Origin: Westiellopsis prolifica IICB1
GTDB lineage: Bacteria > Cyanobacteriota > Cyanobacteriia > Cyanobacteriales > Nostocaceae
Length of the DNA: 40,719 nt
Direction: 5' to 3'
Assembly: GCF_004323185.1 (NCBI RefSeq)
Contig: NZ_NAPS01000001.1
Location: 3,133,606 to 3,174,324, forward strand
The stretch's first letter is position 1, and the number at the start of each line of letters is the position of its first letter. The position numbers were made by a program, and so were the translations under genes. The notes beneath the pieces are model-generated. The model worked only from the letters and a program-made list of their open reading frames with translations, was not told the origin of the DNA and searched no databases. Of this stretch, positions 26,696 to 34,699 are shown piece by piece.

Positions 26696-27316
26696 ATGAA
26701 ATTACAGCGAACAACTTTAATCTTGATTATCTTAATGCTGGGTTTGGGTGGTTTTGTTTATTTTCATGAATTTTATTGGAAAACTCAGCAAGAGGAAATC
26801 AAAAATAAAAACCAGCAAATTTTCTCTTTTCAAGCTGATGATGTGCAGTCTTTGGCAGTTAAGACAAAAAGTGCGACTATTATTTTGGAACGCAACAAGA
26901 ATTCTGAAGGTTCAAAATGGCGGATGACTTCTCCTCAACAAGTACCAGCTAATGATGCTATAGTTTCTTATTTAATGGATTTGTTAGTCAAAGGTGAAAG
27001 CGACCGCACTATTTCAACTCCTGTTAACCAATTAGGAGAATTTGGCTTAACTCCACCCCAAGCAACTATTGATATCAAACTCAAAAATCAGCAAAATCAC
27101 CAGTTGCTTTTAGGGAAATCTGACTTTAATAATCGTTTTTTGTACGCCCAAGTTGATCCAAAGCCGAAACCAGAGGGTAACGTGGATGTGTTACTAGTAT
27201 CTAAAGATTTTGGGAATGCAGTTAATCGAGAATTATCAGAATGGCAAGAAATTCCCAATCAGGGTGAAAGTACACCTTTACCCAGTTTGAATTTACCCAC
27301 TCCGCCAAAAAAGTAA
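26696..27316 (+). CDS. DUF4340 domain protein of the Gld-like system
   Basis: 206 aa with an N-terminal membrane anchor (~7-24) and a DUF4340 domain with repeats of the type 'SLAVKTKSATIILERN...KWRMTSPQQVPAND'. DUF4340 proteins regularly follow GldG-like genes and are thought to be extracytoplasmic components. The C-terminus is Pro-rich (STPLPSLNLPTPPKK). It is the last gene of the ATPase-permease-GldG-DUF4340 set. Confidence 0.85.
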   Translation: MKLQRTTLILIILMLGLGGFVYFHEFYWKTQQEEIKNKNQQIFSFQADDVQSLAVKTKSATIILERNKNSEGSKWRMTSPQQVPANDAIVSYLMDLLVKGESDRTISTPVNQLGEFGLTPPQATIDIKLKNQQNHQLLLGKSDFNNRFLYAQVDPKPKPEGNVDVLLVSKDFGNAVNRELSEWQEIPNQGESTPLPSLNLPTPPKK

Positions 27317-27367
27317 AAACTAATATTGCGCCAGAGAATAAATTCTCTGGTCAATTGTTTTACTGAT

Positions 27368-27501
27368 GAGCGATCGCAATACGGTTCGGTTAAGAATTTT
27401 TCGTCATAATTTTGGATATGTAGAGACGCGATATATCGCGTCTCTACAGGATTTAAATGCCAATCGATTTGTCTTATCCGAACCGTATTGGGAGCGATCG
27501 C
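27368..27501. repeat. Nested inverted repeat with HIP1 ends
   Basis: GAGCGATCGCAATACGGTTCGG (27368-27389) is inverted at 27478-27501 (CCGAACCGTATT then GAGCGATCGC). A perfect 30-bp family B palindrome (27419-27448) sits between the arms. Confidence 0.8.
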
Positions 27502-27527
27502 ACTATGCTGAAGTTCCCCCAAATCCT

Positions 27528-27557
27528 TGTAGAGACGTGAAATTTCACGTCTCTACA
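27528..27557. repeat. Palindrome family B, perfect 30-bp copy
   Basis: TGTAGAGACGTGAAA is followed directly by its exact inverse. The two central variants here (GTGAAA|TTTCAC) differ from the GCGAT form but are themselves complementary, which suggests that pairing is selected or newly copied. Confidence 0.85.
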
Positions 27558-27581
27558 TTCTTTTTCACCAGAGATCTAAAG

Positions 27582-27791
27582 AACATCGCGACGTTTGTGG
27601 GTAACATCGCGACGTTTGTGGGTAACATCGCGACGTTTGTGGGTAACGTCGCGATGTTTGTGGGTAACGTCGTGACGTTTGTGGGTAACGTCGCGACGTT
27701 TGTGGGTAACGTCGCGCCGTTCATAAAGAACATCACGACATTTGTGGCTAACGTCGCGACGTTCTTTATGAATGAGACGACATTCGTCACA
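27582..27791. repeat. 21-bp tandem repeat array (about 10 units)
   Basis: Units of AACRTCGCGACGTTTGTGGGT repeat every 21 bp. Units 1-6 (27582-27707) are nearly identical and 7-10 are diverged. The best units contain the perfect 12-bp palindrome ACGTCGCGACGT. Units 7 and 9/10 carry a 12-bp inverted pair TTCATAAAGAAC (27720-27731) / GTTCTTTATGAA (27761-27772). Because 21 is divisible by three, both strands stay open and give heptapeptide repeats (FVGNVAT on +). I do not think it is a gene: the + frame starts inside other palindromes and no SD is seen. Confidence 0.85.
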
Positions 27792-27951
27792 AACGTCAAA
27801 GCGATGGTGCAAAGTAGACGCTACGCGATCGCAAATAAATGATTAAAGTTATCGCGGTTCTTGGTTGAGTAAACTTTTAAAAAGCCACGTAGATGAAGAA
27901 TTTTAATCCCCGTGAGGGGGTGAAGGTAATCTACGACATGAGCAACTGATA

Positions 27952-29594
27952 GTTACACCTATCCTCTTTCGGGGGGATGCGATCGTAAAGTACGGGCGAG
28001 ACTCGGGCGATTTACGAATACTCAACTGTTTCCATCCCCTTTCGGGGCGATGTGATTGTAAAGCATTTGTCTGTTCCGAGTATGCGTTGCTTCTCAAGAC
28101 GTTTCCATCCCCTTTCGGGGCGATGTGATTGTAAAGGTGAGAGCATGTGACGTAAGTATCGCCGTTATTATCGTTTACATCCCCTTTCGGGGCGACGTGA
28201 TTGTAAAGTTGGAAGAAATCTTAGACGCAATAGGCTACCCTTCGTTTACATCCCCTTTCGGGGCGACGTGATTGTAAAGTACTGTCTACTGTACTAAGTT
28301 TTGTGGCTCAGAAAGTTTACATCCCCTTTCGGGGCGACGTGATTGTAAAGAAACCAGACTGTAAAACTCGTTGCAGAACTCATCGACGTTTACATCCCCT
28401 TTCGGGGCGACGTGATTGTAAAGGGGTTAACCATGTTAATAGCGGTTAGCCCGCTTTGGTTTACATCCCCTTTCGGGGCGACGTGATTGTAAAGGCGCCA
28501 ATGAACTCATTAATCATTGGTGGAGCCTGGATTGTTTACATCCCCTTTCGGGGCGACGTGATTGTAAAGTCCAGCAGTCAAGAGGAAGCTATTGAAGACA
28601 ATAAGTTTACATCCCCTTTCGGGGCGACGTGATTGTAAAGCATAATGTCTGAAGTCAATGTTCAGTTCATTTTACTAAAATGTTTACATCCCCTTTCGGG
28701 GCGACGTGATTGTAAAGTCAAGTATAGCTTTCAGCTATGCGGTGTAATCTTTTCAGTTTACATCCCCTTTCGGGGCGACGTGATTGTAAAGGCTAGTATG
28801 ACCACTTCCACACAGACCATGCAACCGTTTACATCCCCTTTCGGGGCGACGTGATTGTAAAGATGGAAGAACGATTCGGAAAACAGGTCGTTATATGTGT
28901 TTACATCCCCTTTCGGGGCGACGTGATTGTAAAGATCCAGTATCTTTGGACAAAACCAGCAGCCCAAATATTTTTGTTTACATCCCCTTTCGGGGCGACG
29001 TGATTGTAAAGGTTTTGGCTGCGGCGGAACTGGCAAAGCTAACGTTTACATCCCCTTTCGGGGCGACGTGATTGTAAAGCCAGAATCTAAATCGTCTTGA
29101 TTTTCTTGATTGTTAGAGTTTACATCCCCTTTCGGGGCGACGTGATTGTAAAGGGAACAGATCAACCGTTACCAACGGAGATAGTTCAAAACGTTTACAT
29201 CCCCTTTCGGGGCGACGTGATTGTAAAGGAATGAAAAAAATTACTCTGGCGTCATTAACGTTAGCGTTTACATCCCCTTTCGGGGCGACGTGATTGTAAA
29301 GTGGAGACGGGTTTCCAAAGATGTTTGGGGTGGAGCTGTACAGGTTTACATCCCCTTTCGGGGCGACGTGATTGTAAAGTATGATTCTTCTTTTAACCCT
29401 TGGCTCTGCTTCGTTTACATCCCCTTTCGGGGCGACGTGATTGTAAAGGAAATTTTCCGATCATGAAACGCAACAAACTAAGAAAGTTTACATCCCCTTT
29501 CGGGGCGACGTGATTGTAAAGGAAAAGGCCCGTATTTTTTAATTTCGTTCTTCCAGGCGTTTACATCCCCTTTCGGGGCGACGTGATTGTAAAG
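27952..29594 (-). CRISPR. CRISPR array, 23 repeats, no cas genes nearby
   Basis: Twenty identical 36-bp repeats (first 28173-28208, last 29559-29594; + strand starts GTTTACATCCCC and ends GTGATTGTAAAG), two variant repeats with two changes (28028-28063, 28101-28136) and one degenerate repeat (27952-27990). The spacers are 32-42 bp. The array is probably transcribed on the minus strand: degenerate repeats (trailer end) lie at the left, and only the minus strand folds as CCCC-GAAA-GGGG with a stable GNRA tetraloop and ends in GGATGTAAAC. The leader is then right of 29594. A more decayed relic may lie at 27901-27935. The type cannot be told without cas genes. Confidence 0.97.
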
Positions 29595-29800
29595 AGTTCA
29601 CATCTAGAAAGCTTACACAGACAGGGTTCTAGACCCCCTAATCGACACACCTCTGAAAAACGGAAAAAAAATTTCAGAAAATCATCGATTTTGCAGCCTG
29701 AAAACCTTGCTGCATAAGGCATCGACACACCTCAACGAAGTTATGCGGTTTTCAAGGTTCGGGCGAGGTGTGTCGATGAAACTCAACACACTTCAATTAG
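29595..29800 (-). promoter_or_regulatory. Probable CRISPR leader
   Basis: The sequence beyond the intact end of the array contains the 13-bp motif ATCGACACACCTC at 29641 and 29721, and its inverse at 29765-29778. The last two form a 14-bp perfect inverted repeat CATCGACACACCTC/GAGGTGTGTCGATG around 31 bp. ATGCGGTTTTCAAGG and a diverged partner CCTGAAAACCTTGCTGCAT also occur. No gene is visible. Confidence 0.6.
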
Positions 29801-30274
29801 AGTATGACTTGCTGCTTTTATTTGTCAAGTAGAAATGCGTAGCAAGATCCCACAAGGTGATTTCGCGTCTCTGCTCCTGCGACACATCCAGTATACACAG
29901 CGCTAGTGTAAATATACAATATTATGAAATAATATCTAAAAAGGTACTGCAAATAAGAATTATTCGTACTAATATACAAATAAGAGAGGCGTTCCCACGA
30001 CCAAGTAGACAACGCCTCTCCCACCCAACTATATTCAGTAAGGTCTTATTAATATGATGCCACAACCGATTCTTTGTCAAACACCTACAAGAGGCTTATT
30101 AAATCAGTGAACAGTTATCAGTGATCATAAACCCAAGAATAAATACACTACTCTTTACTGATAACTGATAACTGATAACTGATAAAAAGTCGGGGATCTG
30201 AGCAGCCGCTACGCGATCGCAAATAACGATAAAATTTGTCGCAGTTCTGGAGTTAATCCAAAATCTCAAATCGA
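29801..30274. other. Gap upstream of purU with hairpin and repeats
   Basis: No gene seen. It holds a hairpin GAGAGGCGTT/AACGCCTCTC (29984-30020, 17-nt loop), the heptamer repeat (ACTGATA)x4 at 30157-30184, and a half copy of palindrome family A (AAAAGTCGGGGATCT, ~30185-30199). Confidence 0.5.
30157..30184. repeat. Heptamer tandem repeat (ACTGATA)x4
   Basis: Four 7-bp units, the inverse of the CAGTTAT heptamer found after mysC at 19239-19273. Confidence 0.9.
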
Positions 30275-31129
30275 ATGACAAGTCCGACAGCAACATTGTT
30301 AATATCTTGTCCCGATCAACAGGGACTTGTAGCGAAGTTCGCCAATTTTATCTATGCTAATGGTGGTAATATTATCCATGCAGACCAACACACAGACTTT
30401 GCAGCTGGGTTATTTCTCACACGCTTAGAGTGGCAATTAACAGGATTTAATTTACCACGGGAATTTATCGCACCTGCTTTTAATGCGATCGCTCAACCAC
30501 TAAATGCAAAATGGGAACTGCACTTTTCTGATACTGTTCCCCGTATAGCCATCTGGGTGAGTAAACAAGACCATTGTTTATTTGACTTAATTTGGCGACA
30601 CCGCGCCAAAGAATTTACTGCTGAAATTCCCTTAATGATCAGCAATCATCTTCAACTTCAGGAAGTCGCAGAACAATTTGGGATTGACTATCATCACATT
30701 GGTGTGAATAAAGATAATAAATTAGAACAAGAATCCAAACAACTAGAATTATTGCAGCAATACAAGATAGATGTAGTTATCTTGGCAAAATATATGCAAA
30801 TTCTCAGCGCTGATTTTATTGCTAAATTTCCCCAAATTATTAATATTCACCACTCTTTTTTACCAGCATTTGTCGGCGCTAATCCTTATCATAAAGCTTT
30901 TGAACGTGGTGTCAAAATCATTGGCGCAACAGCTCATTATGTCACCTCTGATTTAGATGCAGGCCCAATTATTGAACAAGATGTAGTCCGAGTTAGCCAC
31001 CGTGATGAAGTTGAAGATTTAATTAGAAAAGGCAAAGATTTAGAAAGAGTTGTCTTAGCAAGAGCGGTGCGATCGCATTTACAAAATCGCGTGCTAGTAT
31101 ATGGCAACCGCACAGTAGTATTTGAGTGA
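30275..31129 (+). CDS. purU: Formyltetrahydrofolate deformylase PurU
   Basis: 284 aa. An N-terminal ACT domain (~6-85, SCPDQQGLVAKFANFIYANG) is followed by the formyltransferase-fold catalytic domain. The active site has N190 and H192 in NIHHSFLPAF and D228 in SDLDAGPII. The enzyme hydrolyses 10-formyl-THF to THF and formate, feeding purine synthesis and one-carbon balance. Full family length. No SD is clear before ATG 30275. Confidence 0.95.
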   Translation: MTSPTATLLISCPDQQGLVAKFANFIYANGGNIIHADQHTDFAAGLFLTRLEWQLTGFNLPREFIAPAFNAIAQPLNAKWELHFSDTVPRIAIWVSKQDHCLFDLIWRHRAKEFTAEIPLMISNHLQLQEVAEQFGIDYHHIGVNKDNKLEQESKQLELLQQYKIDVVILAKYMQILSADFIAKFPQIINIHHSFLPAFVGANPYHKAFERGVKIIGATAHYVTSDLDAGPIIEQDVVRVSHRDEVEDLIRKGKDLERVVLARAVRSHLQNRVLVYGNRTVVFE

Positions 31130-31201
31130 TTTCTTACTTGGTGTCTTAGTGCCTTGGTGGTAAGCATTTTAAACCACAAAGACTTCAAGACACAAAGATT
31201 T

Positions 31202-32122
31202 TTAATTCAAATAAAACAATAATCCAATTCCCGCGATCGCGATGATCACACCTGCGATCGCTCTCCAGCTAACTTTTTCGCCTAACCAAATCCCAATGGG
31301 GATAATAAACACCGGACTAGTTTGCAGCAAGGTAGAAGCAATCCCTGCAACGGTGAATTTTAAAGCAATCTGCTGTAACCAAATTCCTAAGTAAGTTCCG
31401 CAAAATGCAGCAAAAATAATTGCTGGTATGAGTCCTGTAGATCGCCAGTCAGAGTACGATATTGTTCTATTTTTGGGCTGAAAAAACAAACCCCAAAGCA
31501 GCAAAATTAATACACCAGCACTCAACCGCAACAAAGCAGCCCACAAAGGACTAATATTTGTATTACTAAAAGCTGCACGCGAAAACAAAGCTCCCAGAGC
31601 ATTAGCGATCGCTGCTAACACTCCAAACCCAATTCCCCACCATAGACGCATTGCAGCACCAGAAACTCTTCCCCCATCTCCCCCATCTTCAGGAGTCCGT
31701 TCTGTTACCACCCAAGCAACTCCCAAAATTGTCAGCAAAATCCCACACCAAGCACTCAAATTCAGCTTTTCCTGCAAAAAAATCATTCCCCCAATCGCTG
31801 TGATTGGTGGCGCTAAGGTTCCCATGAGTAAAGCGCGACGTGGTCCCAAAGTATTAATAGAAGCAAAGAAGACTGTATCACCCAAACCAATCCCTACTAC
31901 ACCACTGAGGAAAATCAAACAAAGGGGAGTGGGGGGAATGTTGGGAAATAATTCGCCACTCAGAACAATGGTGAGTAAAAGCAGAGCGATCGCAACTATA
32001 CCTTTCATAAAGTTGAGTTGCACAGGTGGGATACGCTCACCCAAACGTCCATACACCACAGATGCGATCGCCCACAAACAAGCAGCAGACAAAGCTGCTA
32101 TTTCACCCTGAAAACTTGTCAT
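31202..32122 (-). CDS. EamA-family (DMT superfamily) membrane transporter
   Basis: 306 aa with ten predicted membrane helices in two EamA halves (~1-140 and ~165-306), separated by a hydrophilic loop (RTPEDGGDGGRVSG). Motifs such as GLGDTVFFASINTLGPRRALLMGTLAPP and EKLNLSAW are typical of DMT exporters of metabolites or drugs. The substrate cannot be told. It is convergent with purU. Two CIRCE-like inverted repeats lie 120-195 bp upstream of its start. Confidence 0.88.
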   Translation of the reverse strand: MTSFQGEIAALSAACLWAIASVVYGRLGERIPPVQLNFMKGIVAIALLLLTIVLSGELFPNIPPTPLCLIFLSGVVGIGLGDTVFFASINTLGPRRALLMGTLAPPITAIGGMIFLQEKLNLSAWCGILLTILGVAWVVTERTPEDGGDGGRVSGAAMRLWWGIGFGVLAAIANALGALFSRAAFSNTNISPLWAALLRLSAGVLILLLWGLFFQPKNRTISYSDWRSTGLIPAIIFAAFCGTYLGIWLQQIALKFTVAGIASTLLQTSPVFIIPIGIWLGEKVSWRAIAGVIIAIAGIGLLFYLN

Positions 32123-32243
32123 TCGATTTTAGATTTTTGATTGTAGATGGGCTGGCAAGTTTAACAAATTATTAAAAATAATATTTACCCCTTCCCAAAC
32201 ACGCAAAAAATTTCATATTTTAGGATTAATACTCTTATTAACT

Positions 32244-32270
32244 TTAGCACTCAATGCACCCAACTGCTAA
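32244..32270. promoter_or_regulatory. CIRCE-like operator 1 (HrcA-type)
   Basis: TTAGCACTC-N9-AACTGCTAA. The CIRCE consensus is TTAGCACTC-N9-GAGTGCTAA, so the left half is perfect and the right half has two mismatches, with the exact 9-bp spacer. It lies upstream of the minus-strand EamA gene. Confidence 0.6.
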
Positions 32271-32288
32271 ATTTTTGATGGATAAACA

Positions 32289-32315
32289 TTAGCACTCAAA
32301 ACAATAAGGTGCTAA
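32289..32315. promoter_or_regulatory. CIRCE-like operator 2 (HrcA-type)
   Basis: TTAGCACTC-N9-AGGTGCTAA, again a perfect left half, exact spacer and two mismatches at the right. It is 45 bp from the first copy, centre to centre. Confidence 0.6.
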
Positions 32316-32400
32316 TTTATCTAGTTTTCAAGACATCCCATATAAAGTACTAGAATACTGAAAATAAATATTTTTTTCAGTTAATAATAAGAACAACATA

Positions 32401-32479
32401 TGTAGGGTGCGTTGTCGCGCAGCGCAACGCACCTTGAATTCTTGACTGTGCGTTATGCCGTAGGCTAACGCACCCTACA
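32401..32479. repeat. Palindrome family C, copy 2
   Basis: TGTAGGGTGCGTT is inverted as AACGCACCCTACA, with inner palindromic parts (GCGCAGCGC; TGCGTTATGCCG). It matches the ends of the element at 24743-24858. Confidence 0.8.
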
Positions 32480-32529
32480 TTTAAATCTCTTAACATAGCT
32501 ATAAATATTAGCGCCAACTTACTTAAGTA

Positions 32530-32632
32530 ATACCAATTTAATATGAAGACGCATACAAAGACCCCTAAGCACAAGCGCGGAGGGGTTAGGGGAGGGATAA
32601 AATTCGGGAGCAGCTTCACGAAGAATTGGTAT
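32530..32632. repeat. MITE-like element bounded by ATACCAATT
   Basis: ATACCAATTTAATATGAAG at the left is an imperfect inverse of CTTCACGAAGAATTGGTAT at the right. A similar inverted pair lies inside the mysC-mysE element (19461-19612). Confidence 0.65.
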
Positions 32633-32686
32633 AAGTCGGATGGAATAAAAATAGCGATAATTACGAGAATTAAACATACCTCAAAC

Positions 32687-32775
32687 TAGAGACGCGAGAA
32701 ACATCACGTCTCTACTAATAACCAATAACCAATGACAAATAACCATTGTACAGACGCGATAAATCGCGTCTCTAC
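32687..32775. repeat. Two family B palindromes in tandem
   Basis: Copies at 32687-32714 and 32748-32775, separated by AACCAATAACCAATGACAAA-type simple repeats. They end about 50 bp before the small gene at 32828. Confidence 0.85.
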
Positions 32776-32827
32776 CAATGACAAATGACTTACTTAATTT
32801 CCAAACTTCCATATTGAGGGAACAGCG

Positions 32828-33178
32828 ATGAAATACACTTTTGATATTGTTGGAGTATCTCAAGTTTTACAGTTTTTTCATCATCAACAAAAAACTTTGC
32901 ACAAACCCCAACATCAAGGTGTGGAATATATAGCGACCCATACATGTACCTTAGATGCATTTCTAGAATCTGTGGAGCCAGTACCACCAAAATGGAATTG
33001 GGATAAGGATGAGGTGGTGAGTACAGTGATAGATTTTTGGATGCAGAATTCTGATAGTATTTGTTATTGGAAAGCACGTTTAATGGATGCTGGCACTGAT
33101 AATTTACTGATAGCAAGAGTGGCAGATATCAAAGCTTTAAAAGTGGAATTGGAATCTTTGCTAGGTGGAAATTTGTAG
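32828..33178 (+). CDS. Small protein of unknown function (116 aa)
   Basis: Soluble 116-aa protein with a GAGGG box 7 bp before its ATG. It starts MKYTFDIVGVSQVLQFFHHQ and has DFWMQNSDSICYWKARLMDAG in the middle. I know it only as a conserved cyanobacterial hypothetical. No membrane segment, metal site or enzyme motif stands out. It stands alone between repeat-filled gaps. Confidence 0.7.
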   Translation: MKYTFDIVGVSQVLQFFHHQQKTLHKPQHQGVEYIATHTCTLDAFLESVEPVPPKWNWDKDEVVSTVIDFWMQNSDSICYWKARLMDAGTDNLLIARVADIKALKVELESLLGGNL

Positions 33179-33181
33179 AGA

Positions 33182-33290
33182 CTAGTGGTCTGTCGCATAA
33201 ATTCTGAGGGGTTACGAGGAGACAGAACCCCGACTTTTTTCAAAAGTCGGGGATCTTACAGCCCAGCAAATTAATGGGACAGACCACTAG
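33182..33290. mobile_element. MITE-like element with CTAGTGGTCTGTC ends
   Basis: A perfect 13-bp terminal inverted repeat, CTAGTGGTCTGTC / GACAGACCACTAG, extends imperfectly to ~22 bp. A family A palindrome (33227-33254) sits inside. At 109 bp and non-coding, it is a plausible non-autonomous element. Confidence 0.75.
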
Positions 33291-33366
33291 CAGGTGCAAC
33301 CTTTGTAGATTTCTGAAAGATTGCGATCAGCAACAATGACCAATGACACTTGACCAATGACCAAGT

Positions 33367-33450
33367 ACCCCACTCCTTAATCCCCTAAGCGCACGCGCTT
33401 AGGGGCAATTTTGGCGTTAGACAAAACCGGGCTGGGGTTCAGAGGGAATC
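33367..33450. repeat. Dispersed ~83-bp element, copy 2
   Basis: Same order and spacing of blocks as 6478-6560: a CCTAAGCGC hairpin, then TTTTGGCGTTAGACAAAACC and TGGGGTTC. Ends ACCCCA / TGGGGT are inverted. Confidence 0.75.
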
Positions 33451-34074
33451 ACCGGAGAGTGTCAAATATCTTTAAGCTTGAATTGCAGATGTAATCGTTC
33501 ACCAATAGTAGTAAAATAAGTATATTTGCCGCATCTACCTTGGTACATTCTCAAGCCACGCGCAGTGTACCAAAATTTATTGATTATTCTGTGTCAAATG
33601 TTTATCCCTGTCTTTCCACTTAAGAAGACAGAAACATTTTGATGCCAATAGTACTGATGCAATCGTAAACTATGGATGCTACTTACGTAACAATAGTTAG
33701 TGATATGTGTCAGGTTTTTGTGAAAACTTTGTAAAATAGTTTGCTTTTTGGTGAAAAATTCCTTAGCCTTTGATAAAGATATTGTAAAACTTCTACACCG
33801 ACAAAACACTCAGTCTGGAAATCGATTAGCCTGTATGGAAGAGTACAATGACCCAAGTCATGTAGCAAATTTCTTCTAAATTTTCATCTATAAATACAAG
33901 GTTCTGACAAATGAAATCATATATGGCAATGTTGAAACTTATACAAAATACAAGTTTTATTTGTTGAGAGACTAAAGTTTATTAAAGAACTATTTAGAAC
34001 TCGGTAAAAATTTTGTAAAAAAATATGTGATCAATTTTACTTGCCTAGAGTTGAGTCCAACTGGTGATAATATT
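33451..34074. other. AT-rich upstream region of the peptide-export operon
   Basis: No gene seen. ATTTGCCGCATC at 33522 also occurs upstream of the double-glycine peptide (near 10309-10320), the only clear sequence the two upstream regions share. No promoter can be fixed. Confidence 0.4.
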
Positions 34075-34677
34075 ATGCAGAACCGTTCTAGTAACAACAA
34101 TGTCTTAGAAAGCTATGACAACAAAGAGAGTAAATTTTTAACGCCCTTTCAGCGAAAACTACTACTCAAAAATTTGCAAACTGATTTACAGCCAGAATAT
34201 AGACGCAGGCTAGAAATCATGTTGCTAGCAGACACGGGAAAAAGTCAGGCTGAGATATGTCGGATTTTGGGTTGCTCTCAGGAGATGGCACGGTATTGGA
34301 TTGCTATGGTACAAGCAGGCCTAGCACACCAATGGAATGAACGGGCAAAAGGCAGACCAAAAACTGTTAACAAGCAATATCTTGAAAGATTGCAAGAACT
34401 GGTAACACATAGCCCGCGTGATTATGGTTATGCGTTTAGCAGTTGGACAGCCCAATGGTTAAGCAAACACCTAGCTTTTGAACTAGGAATTGAGATTAGC
34501 GATCGCCACATAAACCGACTCCTTAAACAGAAAGGGCTGTCTACCAAACAACAATATCAAAAAAGCAAACAACAAACTGACCAGTTCCAAAACGCTGGAA
34601 TTCAGATTTGTGATTTGCAATCTAACAGTGAATTGAACGTTGATTGCTCATTAAACTTAATGAAAATCAGCAACTAA
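34075..34677 (+). CDS. HTH protein related to the IS630 transposase DNA-binding domain
   Basis: 200 aa from ATG 34075 (GTG 34027 would add 16). Residues ~22-150 hold two helix-turn-helix units of the IS630/Tc1 type: 'RRRLEIMLLADTGKSQAEICRILGCSQEMARYWIAMVQ' and the winged part ending 'LGIEISDRHINRLLKQKGLS'. The DDE catalytic half is absent, and the tail (~155-200) is Gln/Asn-rich without homology. This looks like a transposase DNA-binding domain kept as a regulator. It lies 22 bp before the ABC exporter gene, so it may regulate that operon. Confidence 0.8.
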   Translation: MQNRSSNNNVLESYDNKESKFLTPFQRKLLLKNLQTDLQPEYRRRLEIMLLADTGKSQAEICRILGCSQEMARYWIAMVQAGLAHQWNERAKGRPKTVNKQYLERLQELVTHSPRDYGYAFSSWTAQWLSKHLAFELGIEISDRHINRLLKQKGLSTKQQYQKSKQQTDQFQNAGIQICDLQSNSELNVDCSLNLMKISN

Positions 34678-34699
34678 ATATATTTTGTGAGGTACGGAA

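Noticed and set aside
27366-27842. 158-codon frame with heptapeptide repeats (FVGNVAT), and minus-strand counterparts
   Set aside because: It is open only because the DNA repeat is 21 bp; the start lies in palindromes and has no SD. Kept as a repeat, not a gene.
28645-29036. Short open frames within the CRISPR array
   Set aside because: They are made of repeats and spacers.
27952-29594. Link between the CRISPR array and a CRISPR-associated transposon
   Set aside because: No tnsB/tnsC/tniQ, cas12k or transposon ends seen in the window.
29857-30057. 66-codon frame between the CRISPR leader and purU
   Set aside because: No SD, no homology recognised, and it crosses a strong hairpin (29984-30020).
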